Origin: Calliopum simillimum
Lineage: Eukaryota > Arthropoda > Insecta > Diptera > Lauxaniidae
Reading direction: 5' to 3'
Assembly: GCA_951812925.1 (NCBI GenBank)
Contig: OX638368.1
Coordinates: forward strand, 11,735,994 to 11,799,993
Length of the DNA: 64,000 bases
This document shows, piece by piece, positions 33,820-44,607 of this stretch. The notes beneath the pieces are model-generated. The model saw nothing but the letters and a program-made list of their open reading frames with translations. It was not told where the DNA came from and ran no database searches. The first letter of the stretch is position 1, and the number at the start of each line of letters is the position of its first letter. Made by a program: the position numbers and the translations under genes.

Positions 33820-34008
33820 CCCAGTGTGCCAGACGGTTCATATCTTCGCTTTTTTACCCGTTACGGATCCGTTACTGATCCGTTTGCGGGAGAAATTCCA
33901 AAAAAAAAAACGATTCGAATTTTTTTTGGGAATCTCTCCCGCCAACGGATCAGTAACGGATCCGTAACGGGTAAAAAAGCGAAGATATGAACCTTCTGGC
34001 ACACTGGG
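33820..34008. mobile_element. Near-perfect 189-bp hairpin MITE
   Basis: CCCAGTGTGCCAGACGGTTC at the left faces the complement of CCCAGTGTGCCAGAAGGTTC at the right. Each arm is about 82 bp with only 3-4 differences and contains a nested GGATCCGTTACTGATCCGTT palindromic word. The arms meet around an A/T-rich loop near 33900-33930. The high arm identity marks it as young or gene-converted. I could not define a target duplication: the left flank is GATTT and the right flank is TTAAGTG. Confidence 0.8.
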
Positions 34009-34249
34009 TTAAGTGTTTTTTTTTTTTTTTTCACTACCAAAGCATAAGGAATCTTTATTAATGTTGCTTGAGATACACCCCGGACGAATGGTCTATTTCT
34101 CATTACTTATGGTACCTAAGGTCCAGCACTGACAAACCAAACTTCTCTAGGAGTTCGAATATTGTCTTTTTCTTCTTTTTAGAAGACATCGTCGATCAAA
34201 GGAGCTGAATCACGGAAATGGAATTTTTTACAATAACTTGAATCTTTAC
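34009..34249. other. Spacer, nothing seen
   Basis: Poly-T run followed by unremarkable sequence. Confidence 0.4.
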
Positions 34250-34608
34250 TCAAAACTGATTTTTTCTCTATAAAGTGAAATTTTCTTTTGAAAGGGAATT
34301 TTTCTCAAAAAATTTACATTTTCACAAAAAGATTTTATTTTTACTAAAAAATTTAGTTTTTCACTAAAATTTTATTTTTCACTAAAATTTTATTTTCACT
34401 AGCAATTTAATTTTTCCCTTACAAATCGAGTTTTCCACTAAGAATTTACTTTTTCACTATAAATTGAATTTTTCACTAAAAATTTAATCTTTCAGTAAGA
34501 GATTTAAGTTTTCATCAAAAATTAATTTTTCAATAAAAATTTAAGTTTGCACTGAAAATTGATTTTTCACTATAAATTGAACTTTTCACTAAAATTAAAT
34601 TTTCACTA
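34250..34608. repeat. Minisatellite TTTTTCACTAAAAATTTAA, left block
   Basis: Roughly 19-20-bp units of TTTTTCACTAAAAATTTAA with frequent variants (CACTATAAATTGAA, TCACTAGCAATTTAA). The array resumes after hairpin B at 36540, so the hairpin inserted into it. Confidence 0.85.
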
Positions 34609-36539
34609 GGGAAGATCCGTATCAAACCAACCAAAGAGTCAACCCTCATCTTCTCCGAACTTAATGAAAGTTAGTATAGTTGTTAAGTATTATCAAACTA
34701 TTACTCGTGCAAAATTTTGAATTCCAAACCGAAGTGGTTCCCAAACTACAATGTCGTAAAGTTCAAAAAAAGTATCAAAAAACTGTTAAACTGACTAACA
34801 TTAAAAGGCTGTAACTTGGCAACCAACAAACATATTTCTAAAAAGGAAAACAGGATCAAAGGTAATTGCATGGGCCTTAAAATGTTTTAAAAAAATTTTA
34901 TTTGTGTCAAGGTCAAAGGTCATATTTTCAGCATCAAAAAGTTCCAAATCGAATATCTCAAAAAACGATATTTTAAAATTTTTTAAAAAAATATATGTCA
35001 AAGACCAATTTATCACCTTTACTTACCGTAAATTTGAAGGTGAAGCTCTTTCTGGTTTTGTAATTATAAATAAAATAAGACACAAATATTGAAAAAATAA
35101 TTTTTATTTGTAGATTTTTTCAATAAAAACATTCATTAGACGCTGAGTATGCCTTGTTTTTAAGCGTGTCTTTTTCAACAACGCTAAAACTCCGGAATTT
35201 TTAAGTTTCAGGTATTGGTCGTAAGCTATAAAAGCGTTTTTCTAGAAACTTTTCTTCTTCAATGAAATCTTTTTCAGTTAAATATTTGAAATTGCAGTTA
35301 ACAAGATTTTGACTGCACCAAGCAAACAACTGATGAGGAACTTTTACCACGTTCTTTCATTGCAAAACAAAAAACAAAATTTTTAAGTGATAAAAAAGTT
35401 TGCCTTGGTGAAAATGAATTTTTGGCAGTATGCGATTTTTTAGAAAATGTTTAATTTTTGGTTCAAGACTGCATACAAAATTATCATTGGAACAACACTC
35501 AGGCCACCCTATACCCCATTGCACTTTACTATAAAAAAGACGAAAAAGTAGAAAGTACGAATTTTATTGCGATATCAGATTGCCTCAACTCCATTGCAGT
35601 TCACTTATTTCATAAACATATGATACAATTTTTGACACAGTTCACACAATTCAAAAATAAAAAAAATCAAGAAAATTTTGGCAGTCCAGCCGAATGACAT
35701 TTTTTTGCTTTTAGCCATGGAAAAAGTGCGAGAGACGGCCTTGGAGGCACAGTTAAAAGAGACTCGCGAAAAGCATTCAACGGTCGCTGGATAATCAAAT
35801 ACCAACATCTCATCAGTTGTTTGCTTGGTGCAGTCAAAATCTTGTTAACTGCAACTTCAAATATTTAACTGAAAAAGATTTCATTGAAGAAGAAAAGTTT
35901 CTAGAAAAACGCTTTTATAGCTTACGACCAATACCTGAAACTCAAAAATTCCGCAGCTTTAGCGTTGTTGAAAAAGACACGCTTAAAAACAAGGCGTCTA
36001 ATGAATTTTTTTATTGAAAAAATCTACAAATAAAAATTATTTTTTTCAATATTTGTGTCTTATTTTATTTATAATTACAAAACCAGAAAGAGCTTCACCT
36101 TCAAATTTACGGTAAGTAAAGATGATAAATTGGTCTTTGACATATATTTTTTTAAAAAATTTTAAAATGTCGTTTTTTGAGATATTCGATTTGGAATTTT
36201 TTGATGCTCAAAATATAACCTTTGACCTTGACAAAAATAAAATTTTTTTAAAACATTTTAAAGCCCATGCAATTACCTTTGATCCTGTTTTTCTTTTTTA
36301 GAAATATGTTTATTGGTTGCCAAGTTACAGCCTTTTAATGTTAGTCAGTTTAACAGTTTTTTGATACTTTTTCTGAACTTTACGACCTAGTATTTTGGGA
36401 ACCACTTCGGTTAGGAATCCAAAATTTTGCACGAGTAATACTTTGATGATACTCAACAACTATACCAACTTTCATGAAGTTTGGAGATGGTAAGGGTTGA
36501 AAATCAAAATTTTTTGGTTGATTTGATATGGATCTTCCC
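34609..36539. mobile_element. Hairpin element B, about 730-bp arms, transposase relic inside
   Basis: The termini GGGAAGATCCGTATCAAA and the complement of GGGAAGATCCATATCAAA face each other. Both borders carry ACTA (34605-34608 and 36540-36543), but the host array also contains CACTA, so the duplication length is uncertain. The left arm (34609-35337) and right arm (35809-36539) match over their whole length. The unique centre (35338-35808) encodes the middle of a transposase. The right arm encodes its C-terminal part, and the left arm repeats that part in reverse. The structure therefore looks like an inverted duplication of the 3' end of a DNA transposon. Confidence 0.85.
35398..36017 (+). 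pseudogene. Relic DNA-transposon transposase of an unnamed insect family
   Basis: In one frame from 35398 the sequence reads NEFLAVCDFLENV, stop TAA (35452), then FLVQDCIQNYHWNNTQATLY. It continues to stop TGA (35695), then HFFAFSHGKSARDGLGG followed by TVKR. A frameshift near 35800 moves into the frame of 35817-36017, which reads KDFIEEEKFLEKRFYSLRPI and ends in KNKASNEFFY. From memory, this order matches a family of long uncharacterised transposase-like proteins in insects and other animals. That family has a DF-ENY-F block, a QD...HWNN-QAT block, a HFFA-SHGK...DG-GG-KR block and a C-terminal GT(R/Q)..H/RSF block. Both stops replace aromatic residues (Y and W) expected at those positions. 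I cannot name the superfamily. The C-terminal segment exists again, reversed, at about 35130-35337. Confidence 0.65.
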
Positions 36540-36985
36540 ACTAACAATTTAAATTTTCACTTAAAATTTAATTTATCACTAAAATATTTAGTTTTCCACT
36601 AAAAATTTAATTTTTCACTAACAATTTAATTTTTCTCTTAAAAATTGAGTTTTTCACTAAAAATTTAGTTTTCCACTAAAAATTTAAGTTTTCACTAACG
36701 ATTTAATTTTTCTCTCAAAAATTGACTATTTCACTTAAAATTGAATTTTTCACTTAAAATTTAATTTTTCACAAAAAATTTAATTTTTCACTAGTTATAT
36801 AATTTTTCACTTAAAATTGAGTCTTTCACTAAAAAATTTATTTTTTCACTATTAATTGAATTTTTCCCTAAAAATTAAGTTTTTCACCGAAAATTCATTT
36901 TTACTATAAATTGAATTTTTCACTAAAAATTTAATTTTTCACTTAAATTTAATTGAATGGTCAAACTTGTTTTTCAAATTTTACT
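36540..36985. repeat. Minisatellite TTTTTCACTAAAAATTTAA, right block
   Basis: This continues the same 19-20-bp array seen left of hairpin B, with similar unit variants, fading out near 36985. Confidence 0.85.
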
Positions 36986-38109
36986 TCAACTAAAATTTTT
37001 CACCAGAAATGGAAATCTTCAGAAATGGAGTTTTCACAAAAATTGGGATTTTTCACTATATATTCAGTCGACCCCAAAATGCCAAGCGAAAAATTTAAAC
37101 TGGTTTTAACTTGAGTGCTAAATCTTGTTACAATGAAGTTTTTGAAAAATATTTTTAATTTTCTGTAAATTGTCCATTATCAATACTAATTTTTGTCATA
37201 CAAGTAGTCTATACAACCTTTTTGTATGTTTATAAACTAACAATCTCATTTTAATCAGTTTATTCAACACAGCAGACAGACGAGCATGCACCATAAATAC
37301 CAGCACGTTTACACTGATTGACATCAATGGCATTTCACTGTCAATTAAATGTCACTTCATTTTGCTGTGTTTTAATAAGCTTTGCTATTTCATCATTGGA
37401 AATATTCAAAAATTGTCTCACTCTCATGTTTCCTTTCAACTTTCCTCCCATGGGTATATGAAATTCCTTTAAAATATGGCATGCCCTCGTAAAGCAAGTG
37501 AAAATTTCAATTCACTGAAATTGCTAAAGAGAGTTCATGTACTACGTAACAGTTAATGAGATATCATTGTGAAATTTTATTAAATTATTTTACGATATTA
37601 CAAGTGCGATACGAAGTGAAGCAGTGGTAAAAAAATGTAAATTCCTTTGGCAAAAATATGAATGAATACAACAATTAATCAAGCAACATATAACTAGAGC
37701 GTGGTAGCGGTGATGGTGGTGGCTGTAGGATGAAGTCAACACGAGCGGCAGCAGAAAACAGGTATTTCCGGCACTTGCCAATGCACATCCCTCACAGAAT
37801 TGTTCTATCGTACAAAGTGGTGTAAGATGAAAAATTACATTTTCAAAACGTTTATAATTAAATCTTGTATTGTGCGAAATGCGTAACCGTTTGACATACG
37901 CACTTTTTCAGGATTTTTTTTTTTTATAATGATGTCGATGATACCTATTAGTGATGAGCGAGTTTTTTACAAACTCTGGGAGCTTGTGCTGCTGATTCAT
38001 TTTACTTTAAAGATTATATTTTTCTGAAGACCGACCTCTTTGAGTTTATAAAGTACAGATTTTTCGTTATTTTTCCTGGTCTATGGTATCAAAATATTCC
38101 TTAGTCGAA
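36986..38109. other. No gene seen
   Basis: A/T-rich DNA. TTAGTGATGAGCGAG near 37949 resembles the word TTAGTGATGAGCAAAA on the minus strand near 51398. This is possibly the terminus of an unrelated element, but no partner end is visible. Confidence 0.4.
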
Positions 38110-38669
38110 TTGTTATAAAATTTCTGCTCCAAAATAAAACTTTTTTACACCAAATTGATCCTTTTTCGATTCAAATAAAACTTTTTCCAAATCAAAGTAA
38201 TCTTTTTCCAAATTAAATTAACCTTACGTTTTTCTAAGTCAATTTAAACTTTTTCGAAATCAATTTAAACTTTTTCCAAATCAAAATAAACTTTATTCAA
38301 ACGAAATAAAACTTTGCAAAAAAATATAAAACTCTACACCTACAGCAACGATCGTTATGAAATTCGGTATACCTATGTGTTGTACATAGATTTATGTTTA
38401 TGGAAAAAGTTTAAATTGGACTTAGAAAAGTTTATTTTGATTTGGAAGAAGTTTATTTTGATTTGGAAAAAGTATATTTTGAATTCGAAAACGTTTATTT
38501 TGGTTTGGAAAAAATTAAAATTGATCTGAAAAAATCAATCTAATTTGGAAAAAAAATCGGAGGTTAATTTGATTTGGAAAAAGTTCATTTTGATTTGGAA
38601 AAAGTTTAAATTGAATTGAAAAAATATCAATTTGGTGTGGAAATGGTTAAACTTGGAGTGAAAATCCTG
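38110..38669. mobile_element. Foldback element made of inverted 20-bp repeats
   Basis: The left half (about 38110-38310) contains variants of AAACTTTTTCCAAATCAAAA. The right half (about 38400-38669) contains the complement, TTTTGATTTGGAAAAAGTTT, repeated about eight times. The outermost parts also match: ACACCAAATTGATCC (38149) against ATCAATTTGGTGTGG (38627). The centre (about 38325-38395) is unique. The right end reads GAAAATCCTG-TA, like the neighbour at 38841-39035. Confidence 0.7.
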
Positions 38670-38840
38670 TACCATATGATGGTCATTATTGGAGCAAATG
38701 TTGTTGCTACTACTGATTCGCACATCAAAATAGCTTCTTTTATGTGATATTTTGGTGGGTTGGTACTCTTGTTTTCAGTTCATTAATCAAGTGAGAATAA
38801 GATATGTTTATTTTCCAGCACTAGCGGTCACGTTCCTCTA
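38670..38840. other. Spacer between two foldbacks
   Basis: Short unique sequence with no supported feature. Confidence 0.4.
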
Positions 38841-39035
38841 CAGGATTTTCAGTTAGAATTAAACCTTTTTCACACCATTTTAAAAGTGATTTTTTAAAAA
38901 TTTAATTTGATTTGCAAAAAGTTTTTTTTTTTTTTTTGTTTGGAAATAGATTAAATTGAATTGGAAATAGTTTAAATTGAATTGAAAAAATATCAATTTA
39001 GTATGGAAAAGGTGTAACTTGGAATGGACATCCTG
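38841..39035. mobile_element. 195-bp MITE related to the 38110-38669 foldback
   Basis: The left end TA-CAGGATTTTC and right end GGACATCCTG-TA are inverted and TA-flanked (38839-38840 and 39036-39037). Its right half, GAATTGAAAAAATATCAATTT onward, repeats 38613-38669 of the neighbouring foldback in the same order. This appears to be a shorter member of the same family. Confidence 0.65.
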
Positions 39036-39037
39036 TA

Positions 39038-41975
39038 TTAGTTTTGCTTCAATACACAAGTATACAATTCTCAATTATGTTTCAATTTTTCCGATAAGTT
39101 CTCGTTCAACTATTCAATAAGTTAATTTCAAAAACAAAACCGAATAACTGACTTAGTCAAATAACCATCTCTCATATGATAACCCACCCCGTCTATTAAT
39201 AAGCCCTCAAAACACTGCTGCTTGCATTGATTGGAACCCATACAGCACAACGCAGTCAACATCAAAAATAAAGCACATCCCTTAGAAAAGAAGAAAGACC
39301 CCCGGTACATTTCATACAAAGTGCTGTTCCTGATTTTTTATTATTTTCATAATTCAACTTTTGTTTAGCAACACCAGCGCGGAAGGTAACCGTAAAGAAA
39401 ACAAATAAAAAAAAAAAAGAATAAAGCAAGAATCAAAAATTCAAACTCAAACCCTAATAAAATTTGGAATATAAAAAGAAAATAGAATTCAACCCCTCAA
39501 CATTTGAGTTTGCAATGATTACAATTTAACCGCTTTACATCTTCAATCAGAAGTACCAACACATAAAATGGAATGATGGATTCAAAAGGGAAAAAAGTAA
39601 AGTACAATGGTTGTTGTAGACACAGTTGAATCTCTAAGGATTTAACCCAATTTATGAAGAAAAGGTAACACTGTATTTTTTATATAAAAAAAAATTTGCG
39701 TTTCTTTCTTTTGTTAAAAAATAAAAAATTTATTCTAACACAATCAATGGCGTGAAGTTCATGGGGTGTTTTGCTCAAAAGCCAAAGCAAGCGAGTGTTC
39801 AAGAAAGGGGCGAGAGAAGAAGTCAAGACAGCACTGACAAACGTCAGACAAATGGTAGACAATACGCAGCTAATGAAACTGTGACAGGTTCACGGGCTTG
39901 TTATAGTTGACTGGAATAAAAGTTATGGCTTTGGTATTAGCGCTGGTGGGTGCTTTTCTTCCACTGCTGAAAATCGCGCATCGGGACTTGCAAAATGAGC
40001 TACTACGCTGTTGCTACTGCTGCCATATACACATGGGAGTTTATGAGAAAATTAAGTGCGAATGGTGCTGAATTACAGTGGATCAGATAGTCATTTTAAT
40101 GATCACAAGATAAAATTGTTGCTGACAATGCTGAGCGCAATGCAGCGCAATGAAAAGTATCAGAAGAATCTTAATTTAATGTCTAGCAATAAGAAAATGA
40201 GTTCCTTTAGATAGTTAGATAACCAACAAAAATATTAAACATGCAGTAAAAATGGTAACTGTAACTGTAATCTAAAAGTAGCGCAATTTTCATTCGTCTG
40301 GTTTATAGTTCGCAAGAACTTTATGAGAAAATTATCATAAATATGACTTACATACTTGTTCTCAAAAGAGCGATTTGGAAAGAGACTGTATAATAGGTAT
40401 ATGTTAAAGATTCCGGGCACTATTTAATACAGTGGCCGGAAAATTGAAGAGGAAAATGTATGTGTGAGGGAAGATAGATAGGATATAGAAAAAGATTGAG
40501 AGTGGTAGATAGAAAACTGAGAGCTCAATAGAGCAATGGAATTCCGATCACTGATTTAATATTATAGTTCTTGAGCTTATGCAGATCTTTGCTTGATTTG
40601 CTGATTAAACTAGAAAACATTCCAAGACTTGGTCTCAACCCTAAGAGTAAAATTTATCTTACATTCTCGAGAGGATGAAAATTTTGGTTTACAAAAATAT
40701 TGTTTTATTTTTCTCCACAGTGCTTTAAATTGGCAAAACAAAGTATTCATTAATCATTGTCTCATTTGATTTGCAAAACCACTCAAAAATCTTGCCGCCG
40801 ATAATCAATCATTTTTACCGATAAGCCATGCGCAAAAAATTTGCTTTGCCAAAGAAATTGCGGTCGCAACTTTAATTGAAGCTTTAAGCCATGCTGCCAA
40901 ACTTTGCAAAAGAAAATTCTGTTGTACATCGAGTTCATTTGTCAAAGTGGCTTAAAATATGTCAAAATATGCGCTTAAAATGAATTAAAAAAATATTTTC
41001 TATTCTGTTTTTGGTAAAAATTAACATTTTGTTTCCCCACAACAGAAGTGAAGTGAGCTTAGTAACAAAGTTGTCAATTTATAATTCAAAGTGGGTGATA
41101 GAACATTACATAGATAAAAAAAGTTGCTCAATTGTTTGAATTTAAGTTATGACATGAAAGTTTTGGACAGTATGTATGCTAAAAACAGGTGAAACTCTTA
41201 AAGTAAATCGATTTTTTCTTTCATCAAAAGATCAAACAGATGACACTATCTATTGATAAGATTTTTAAGTTACAGTTGTATCGAACAGAACAGTTATACA
41301 AAAAAAATCATTCAAAAAAATTATTTCAGTACTCTCTATTGACTTAAGGAGCTGATTTTAGAGTTATCAAAATTAACAACTTGTGCTGGAGGGCCATCTT
41401 TCACACGCTGTAATCAACCCAAAACTTAACTCTGCTACTTAAAGTGGACAAACTTATTTACCTTTTACTGCAAACGGTGGGAGTCAACGAGTAAAATTTC
41501 AAAACTGTCTTATTGCATAACATTCTCAACTCTTCTCTAAATTTCCATTGTTTATGCTTGAACTACGCTTTAGGCACATTATAGACTATTATCTTCTTTT
41601 GATTATTGCACTGCGCAACACAAAGTTATGAATGAGATCCAATGGGCTGATTCCGAATATTCAAGTCTATCTTACTCTTGAGTGCAGAAAGCGTATTCTT
41701 CAGGCACATGGCACTCATCCATGCAGTTGTGTATCTCACTTTTGCTAACGGCGCAGATTTGCCTTTTTGTATTCTTTAAACTATACTATTTAATATTTCC
41801 AATTTGATCACAACTTTCCGAGATATCTCACATTGAAATAAATGTATTTTTATACTATGTTGTGGGACTAAATGAAATTTGTATGGAATTGATGGATGGA
41901 TAGATGGTATTTTGAGAAGTAATGATCCTATTTAAAAACTAGTAACGGTGTAAAATTTGGCCTGGCCAAACATTA
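39038..41975. other. No gene seen
   Basis: Nearly 3 kb of A/T-rich DNA with frames of at most 64 codons. No repeat, RNA gene or transposon relic is recognisable. Confidence 0.45.
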
Positions 41976-41999
41976 AATACCCTACACTGCAGTATTTTT

Positions 42000-42620
42000 A
42001 AAATTTTGCTCATATGGGAGGTGCTACGCCCTCTTGTTCGAGTTCACCCAGTTTTTGTTCAGAGCTTGCATTTATAGGTTTAAATGTCTGAGTGAAAAAT
42101 GTTTTCAGCATAGTGTTTTGAAGCTTTTGCTTATATAGGAGGTGCCACGCCCTCTTGTCCGAGTTCCTCTAGTTTTAGCTTAGAGCGTGCATTTACAGTC
42201 TTTAGTATTTGAGTGAAATTTGTTTGGATTATCTCAAAAAACTCTTTCCGTATGGCATTTTGAAACTTTTGCTCATATGGGAGGTGCTACGCCCCCTTGT
42301 CCGATTTCACCCAATTTTTGTTGAGAGCTTTCATTTATAGTTCTTAGTGTCTGAGTTAAATTTGGTTCGAATATCTCAAAAATCGCTTTCAGTATAGCGT
42401 TTTGAAGCTTTTGCTTATATGGGAGGTGCCACGCCCCCTCGTCCGATTTCACCCAATTTTTGTTAAGAGCTTTCATTTATAGTTCTTAGTGTCTGAGTTA
42501 AATTTGGTTCGAATATCTCAAAAATCGCTTTCAGTATAGCGTTTTGAAGCTTTTGCTTATATGGGAGGTGCCACGCCCTTTTGTCCGAGTTCGCTCAGTT
42601 TTTTTTCAGAGCTTGCGCTT
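42000..42620 (+). repeat. 142-bp tandem array (GGGAGGTGCCACGCCC)
   Basis: The word GGGAGGTG(C) falls at about 42016, 42137, 42279, 42421 and 42563, with the last three intervals 142 bp each. Each unit then has TGTCCGAGTTCACCCAGTTT, a GAGCTTGCATTTATAG segment, and TATCTCAAAAA followed by GTTTTGAAGCTTTTGCT. The third and fourth units are almost identical. Confidence 0.9.
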
Positions 42621-42840
42621 ACAATTTCTAGTATTTATGTGTATTTTGGTTGCATTGTCGTGAAAAATACTCCTAAAATTGCATTTTGAATATATTTTTG
42701 CACGGGCGGTAGGCGTGTCCGTTAACCGATTTTGCTCATTTTCAATCCCCCGAGCTATCTTCGATGACGGAGGCAGGGTACTAAATTTCATTGAATTATC
42801 TTGCTTAGTTTTCCCAAAAAGTGTATTTCCACACACATCA

Positions 42841-42908
42841 CCCAGCCAGCCACCCAGCCAGCCAGCCAGCCAGCCAGCCAACCAGCCAGCCAGCCAGCCA
42901 GCCAGCCA
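42841..42908. repeat. (CCAG)n microsatellite
   Basis: About 16 tetranucleotides with a few interruptions (CACCCAG, AACCAG). It is part of the dispersed repeat. Confidence 0.95.
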
Positions 42909-43044
42909 GACAGACGGACATGGCTATATCGACTCAGGAGGTGACGCTGATCAAGAATATATATACTTTTCTATACCTGCCACGCCTCCTTCTCTGCGTT
43001 ACAAACGGAAGGACAAAGTGAATATACCCTGGGTGTAGGGTATA

Positions 43045-43262
43045 ATAATGAAAGTTAGGTTAAATCAAGAAAAATATGTCTATCCGATGCCTTAGACAAA
43101 AGTGAGCTACACTACTCCTGAATATGTGTCAAGAATGACTCGTATCATGGAACAGTTGCCAGATTCAAGATTCCGAACTTCATTCAAACTTTTTATTTTT
43201 TTTTAATCTGTTGCACTATGTTGTGATTTTATTAATTTGCATTTGCATCACAGTATGGATTA
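43045..43262. other. Spacer
   Basis: No feature seen between the dispersed repeat and the next hairpin. Confidence 0.4.
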
Positions 43263-44050
43263 CACAGGGCAACAAAAACATTTTTTATTTCTGCGGCCTT
43301 AGTTTTGTGTGTAAATTCAGATTTCCCGAGGTCAAGCGGTGCCTAGGATATAATTTATTTGTCAGGATTGACTCTAGTTCTCCAGATATTCTTGCTTAAA
43401 AGTGCAAAAATAGCTGTTTTGAGGTATATTTGGAAGAGTAAAATAGTCAAAGCATATGATGTAATTAATTTTTGTTATCGGCATCAAAAAGTCATAACCT
43501 TCCTCATTAAACTTTACTTTTTAGCTTTTCCAATTAGATCCTTACTTTTCAAATTATCACCCATTCAACTCCATACAAACAAAACAGCTATTTTTGCTCT
43601 TTCGAGGACGGATTTCTGGAGAAGTAGAGTCAATTTGGACAAACTAACAATACCCTAAGTATTTAATAACCTCAGAGAATCTGGACTAACTCAAAAAACT
43701 GAGGTCAAAAAAAGTTAAAATTACTCCTTTTTAAGGAGCTGAAATACCATTGCTTCAATGGTTGATAACTTGGAAAGTAAGAATCTAATCAAAAACGTTA
43801 AAAAATAAGGTTTCATGAAAGAGGTTACGCCTATTTGATTATGTTAATACAAAATTTACTACACTGTCTACTGTAAATGTTTTACTATGTCAAATATACC
43901 TCAAAACAGCTATTTTTGCACTTTTAAACAATGATATCTGGAGAACAAGTGTCAATTCGACGAATTAGGTTTTATTTTCGTATTTTATATATCGTGATTA
44001 CTCGAAATCGACTGCGAAACCATATGCCGCAGAATCAGTGTTGCCCTGTG
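43263..44050. mobile_element. 788-bp hairpin element C, CACAGGGCAACA ends, TTA-flanked
   Basis: CACAGGGCAACA starts at 43263 and its complement ends at 44050. Both sides carry TTA (43260-43262 and 44051-44053), a likely 3-bp target duplication. The arms continue with the mirrored segments TTCTGCGG, then CCAGATAT-C-TTG-TTAAAAGTG, then GCAAAAATAGCTGTTTTGAG (43404 against the complement at 43908). The interior near 43500-43800 is less well paired. The phrase AAAAGTG-AAAAA-CTGTTTTGA is shared with hairpin D (49420). No transposase. Confidence 0.75.
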
Positions 44051-44224
44051 TTATAGTAATAGAATCACGGAAAATTTTAAATTTCTGCAATATAGTACTC
44101 ATAGTCTTTTCCGGTGAACATTTTTATGACATTTGAAAACATTAACATACCCCAATGTCATTTCAGACGTTATACCCCCTAAACAATTGGCGAAGCACTT
44201 TGCACAGTCCGAAGATTATATAGC

Positions 44225-44600
44225 TCTAAAATATTAGTTGTCCATGCATCCGATCTTTGATTCTTGTAAACAAAAAGAAGTCATTGTGTCCCAACTCGGG
44301 TCTGTAAGGCAGATGACCAATCATTCGATCTTTGGAGTGCTCAAATACTTTCTTCAGCCGTTGCAATGCAATGCCGATGGAATTTCTCAAAAACGGCCAC
44401 ACGTACGATTTTATGGAAGGAAAGTTCCCAGATATCAATTCAGAAGACAACGTTTGGGTGATATCTCTTAAGATCAAAATCGGATCTACCTAGCCGTGAG
44501 TGGCCATATGATTGACTATGACACCATTTGCTTTGTAACGTTCTGAACTCCCACAACTTTTGTTTGATGTTCTTCAAATGAAAGGCCCAAACAGTCGATT
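44225..44600 (-). pseudogene. mariner relic, C-terminal part
   Basis: Minus-strand sequence contains ICHLPYRPELG-like residues in broken form. They read LPYRPELGHNDFFLFTRIKD and then RMHGQ, corresponding to the mariner motif YSPDLAP-D-FLF with the third catalytic aspartate. Stops and frameshifts lie upstream to about 44600. The N-terminal part of a mariner lies on the same strand at 45345-45565. The dispersed repeat between them most likely split one relic. Confidence 0.65.
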
Positions 44601-44607
44601 GGTTTTT

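Larger units (their letters stand above)
41976..43044 (+). mobile_element. Dispersed fly repeat with TACCCTACAC ends, plus copy
   Basis: Begins AATACCCTACACTGCAG and ends GGGTGTAGGGTATAA, so TACCCTACAC and GTGTAGGGTA are inverted ends. Contents in order: a 142-bp tandem array (to about 42620), a GGCGTGTCCGTTAACCG segment (42711), a (CCAG)n microsatellite, the words GGACATGGCTATATCGACTC (42917) and GATCAAGAATATATATAC (42950), and CTATACCTGCCACGCCTCC. I recall these last words from a widespread repeat in fly genomes but cannot assign a family name. Two frames crossing the CCAG run are artefacts. Confidence 0.7.

Noticed and set aside
42679..43038. 119-codon plus frame with Ser/Gln/Pro repeats
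   Set aside because: It crosses the (CCAG)n microsatellite inside a dispersed repeat; no domain.
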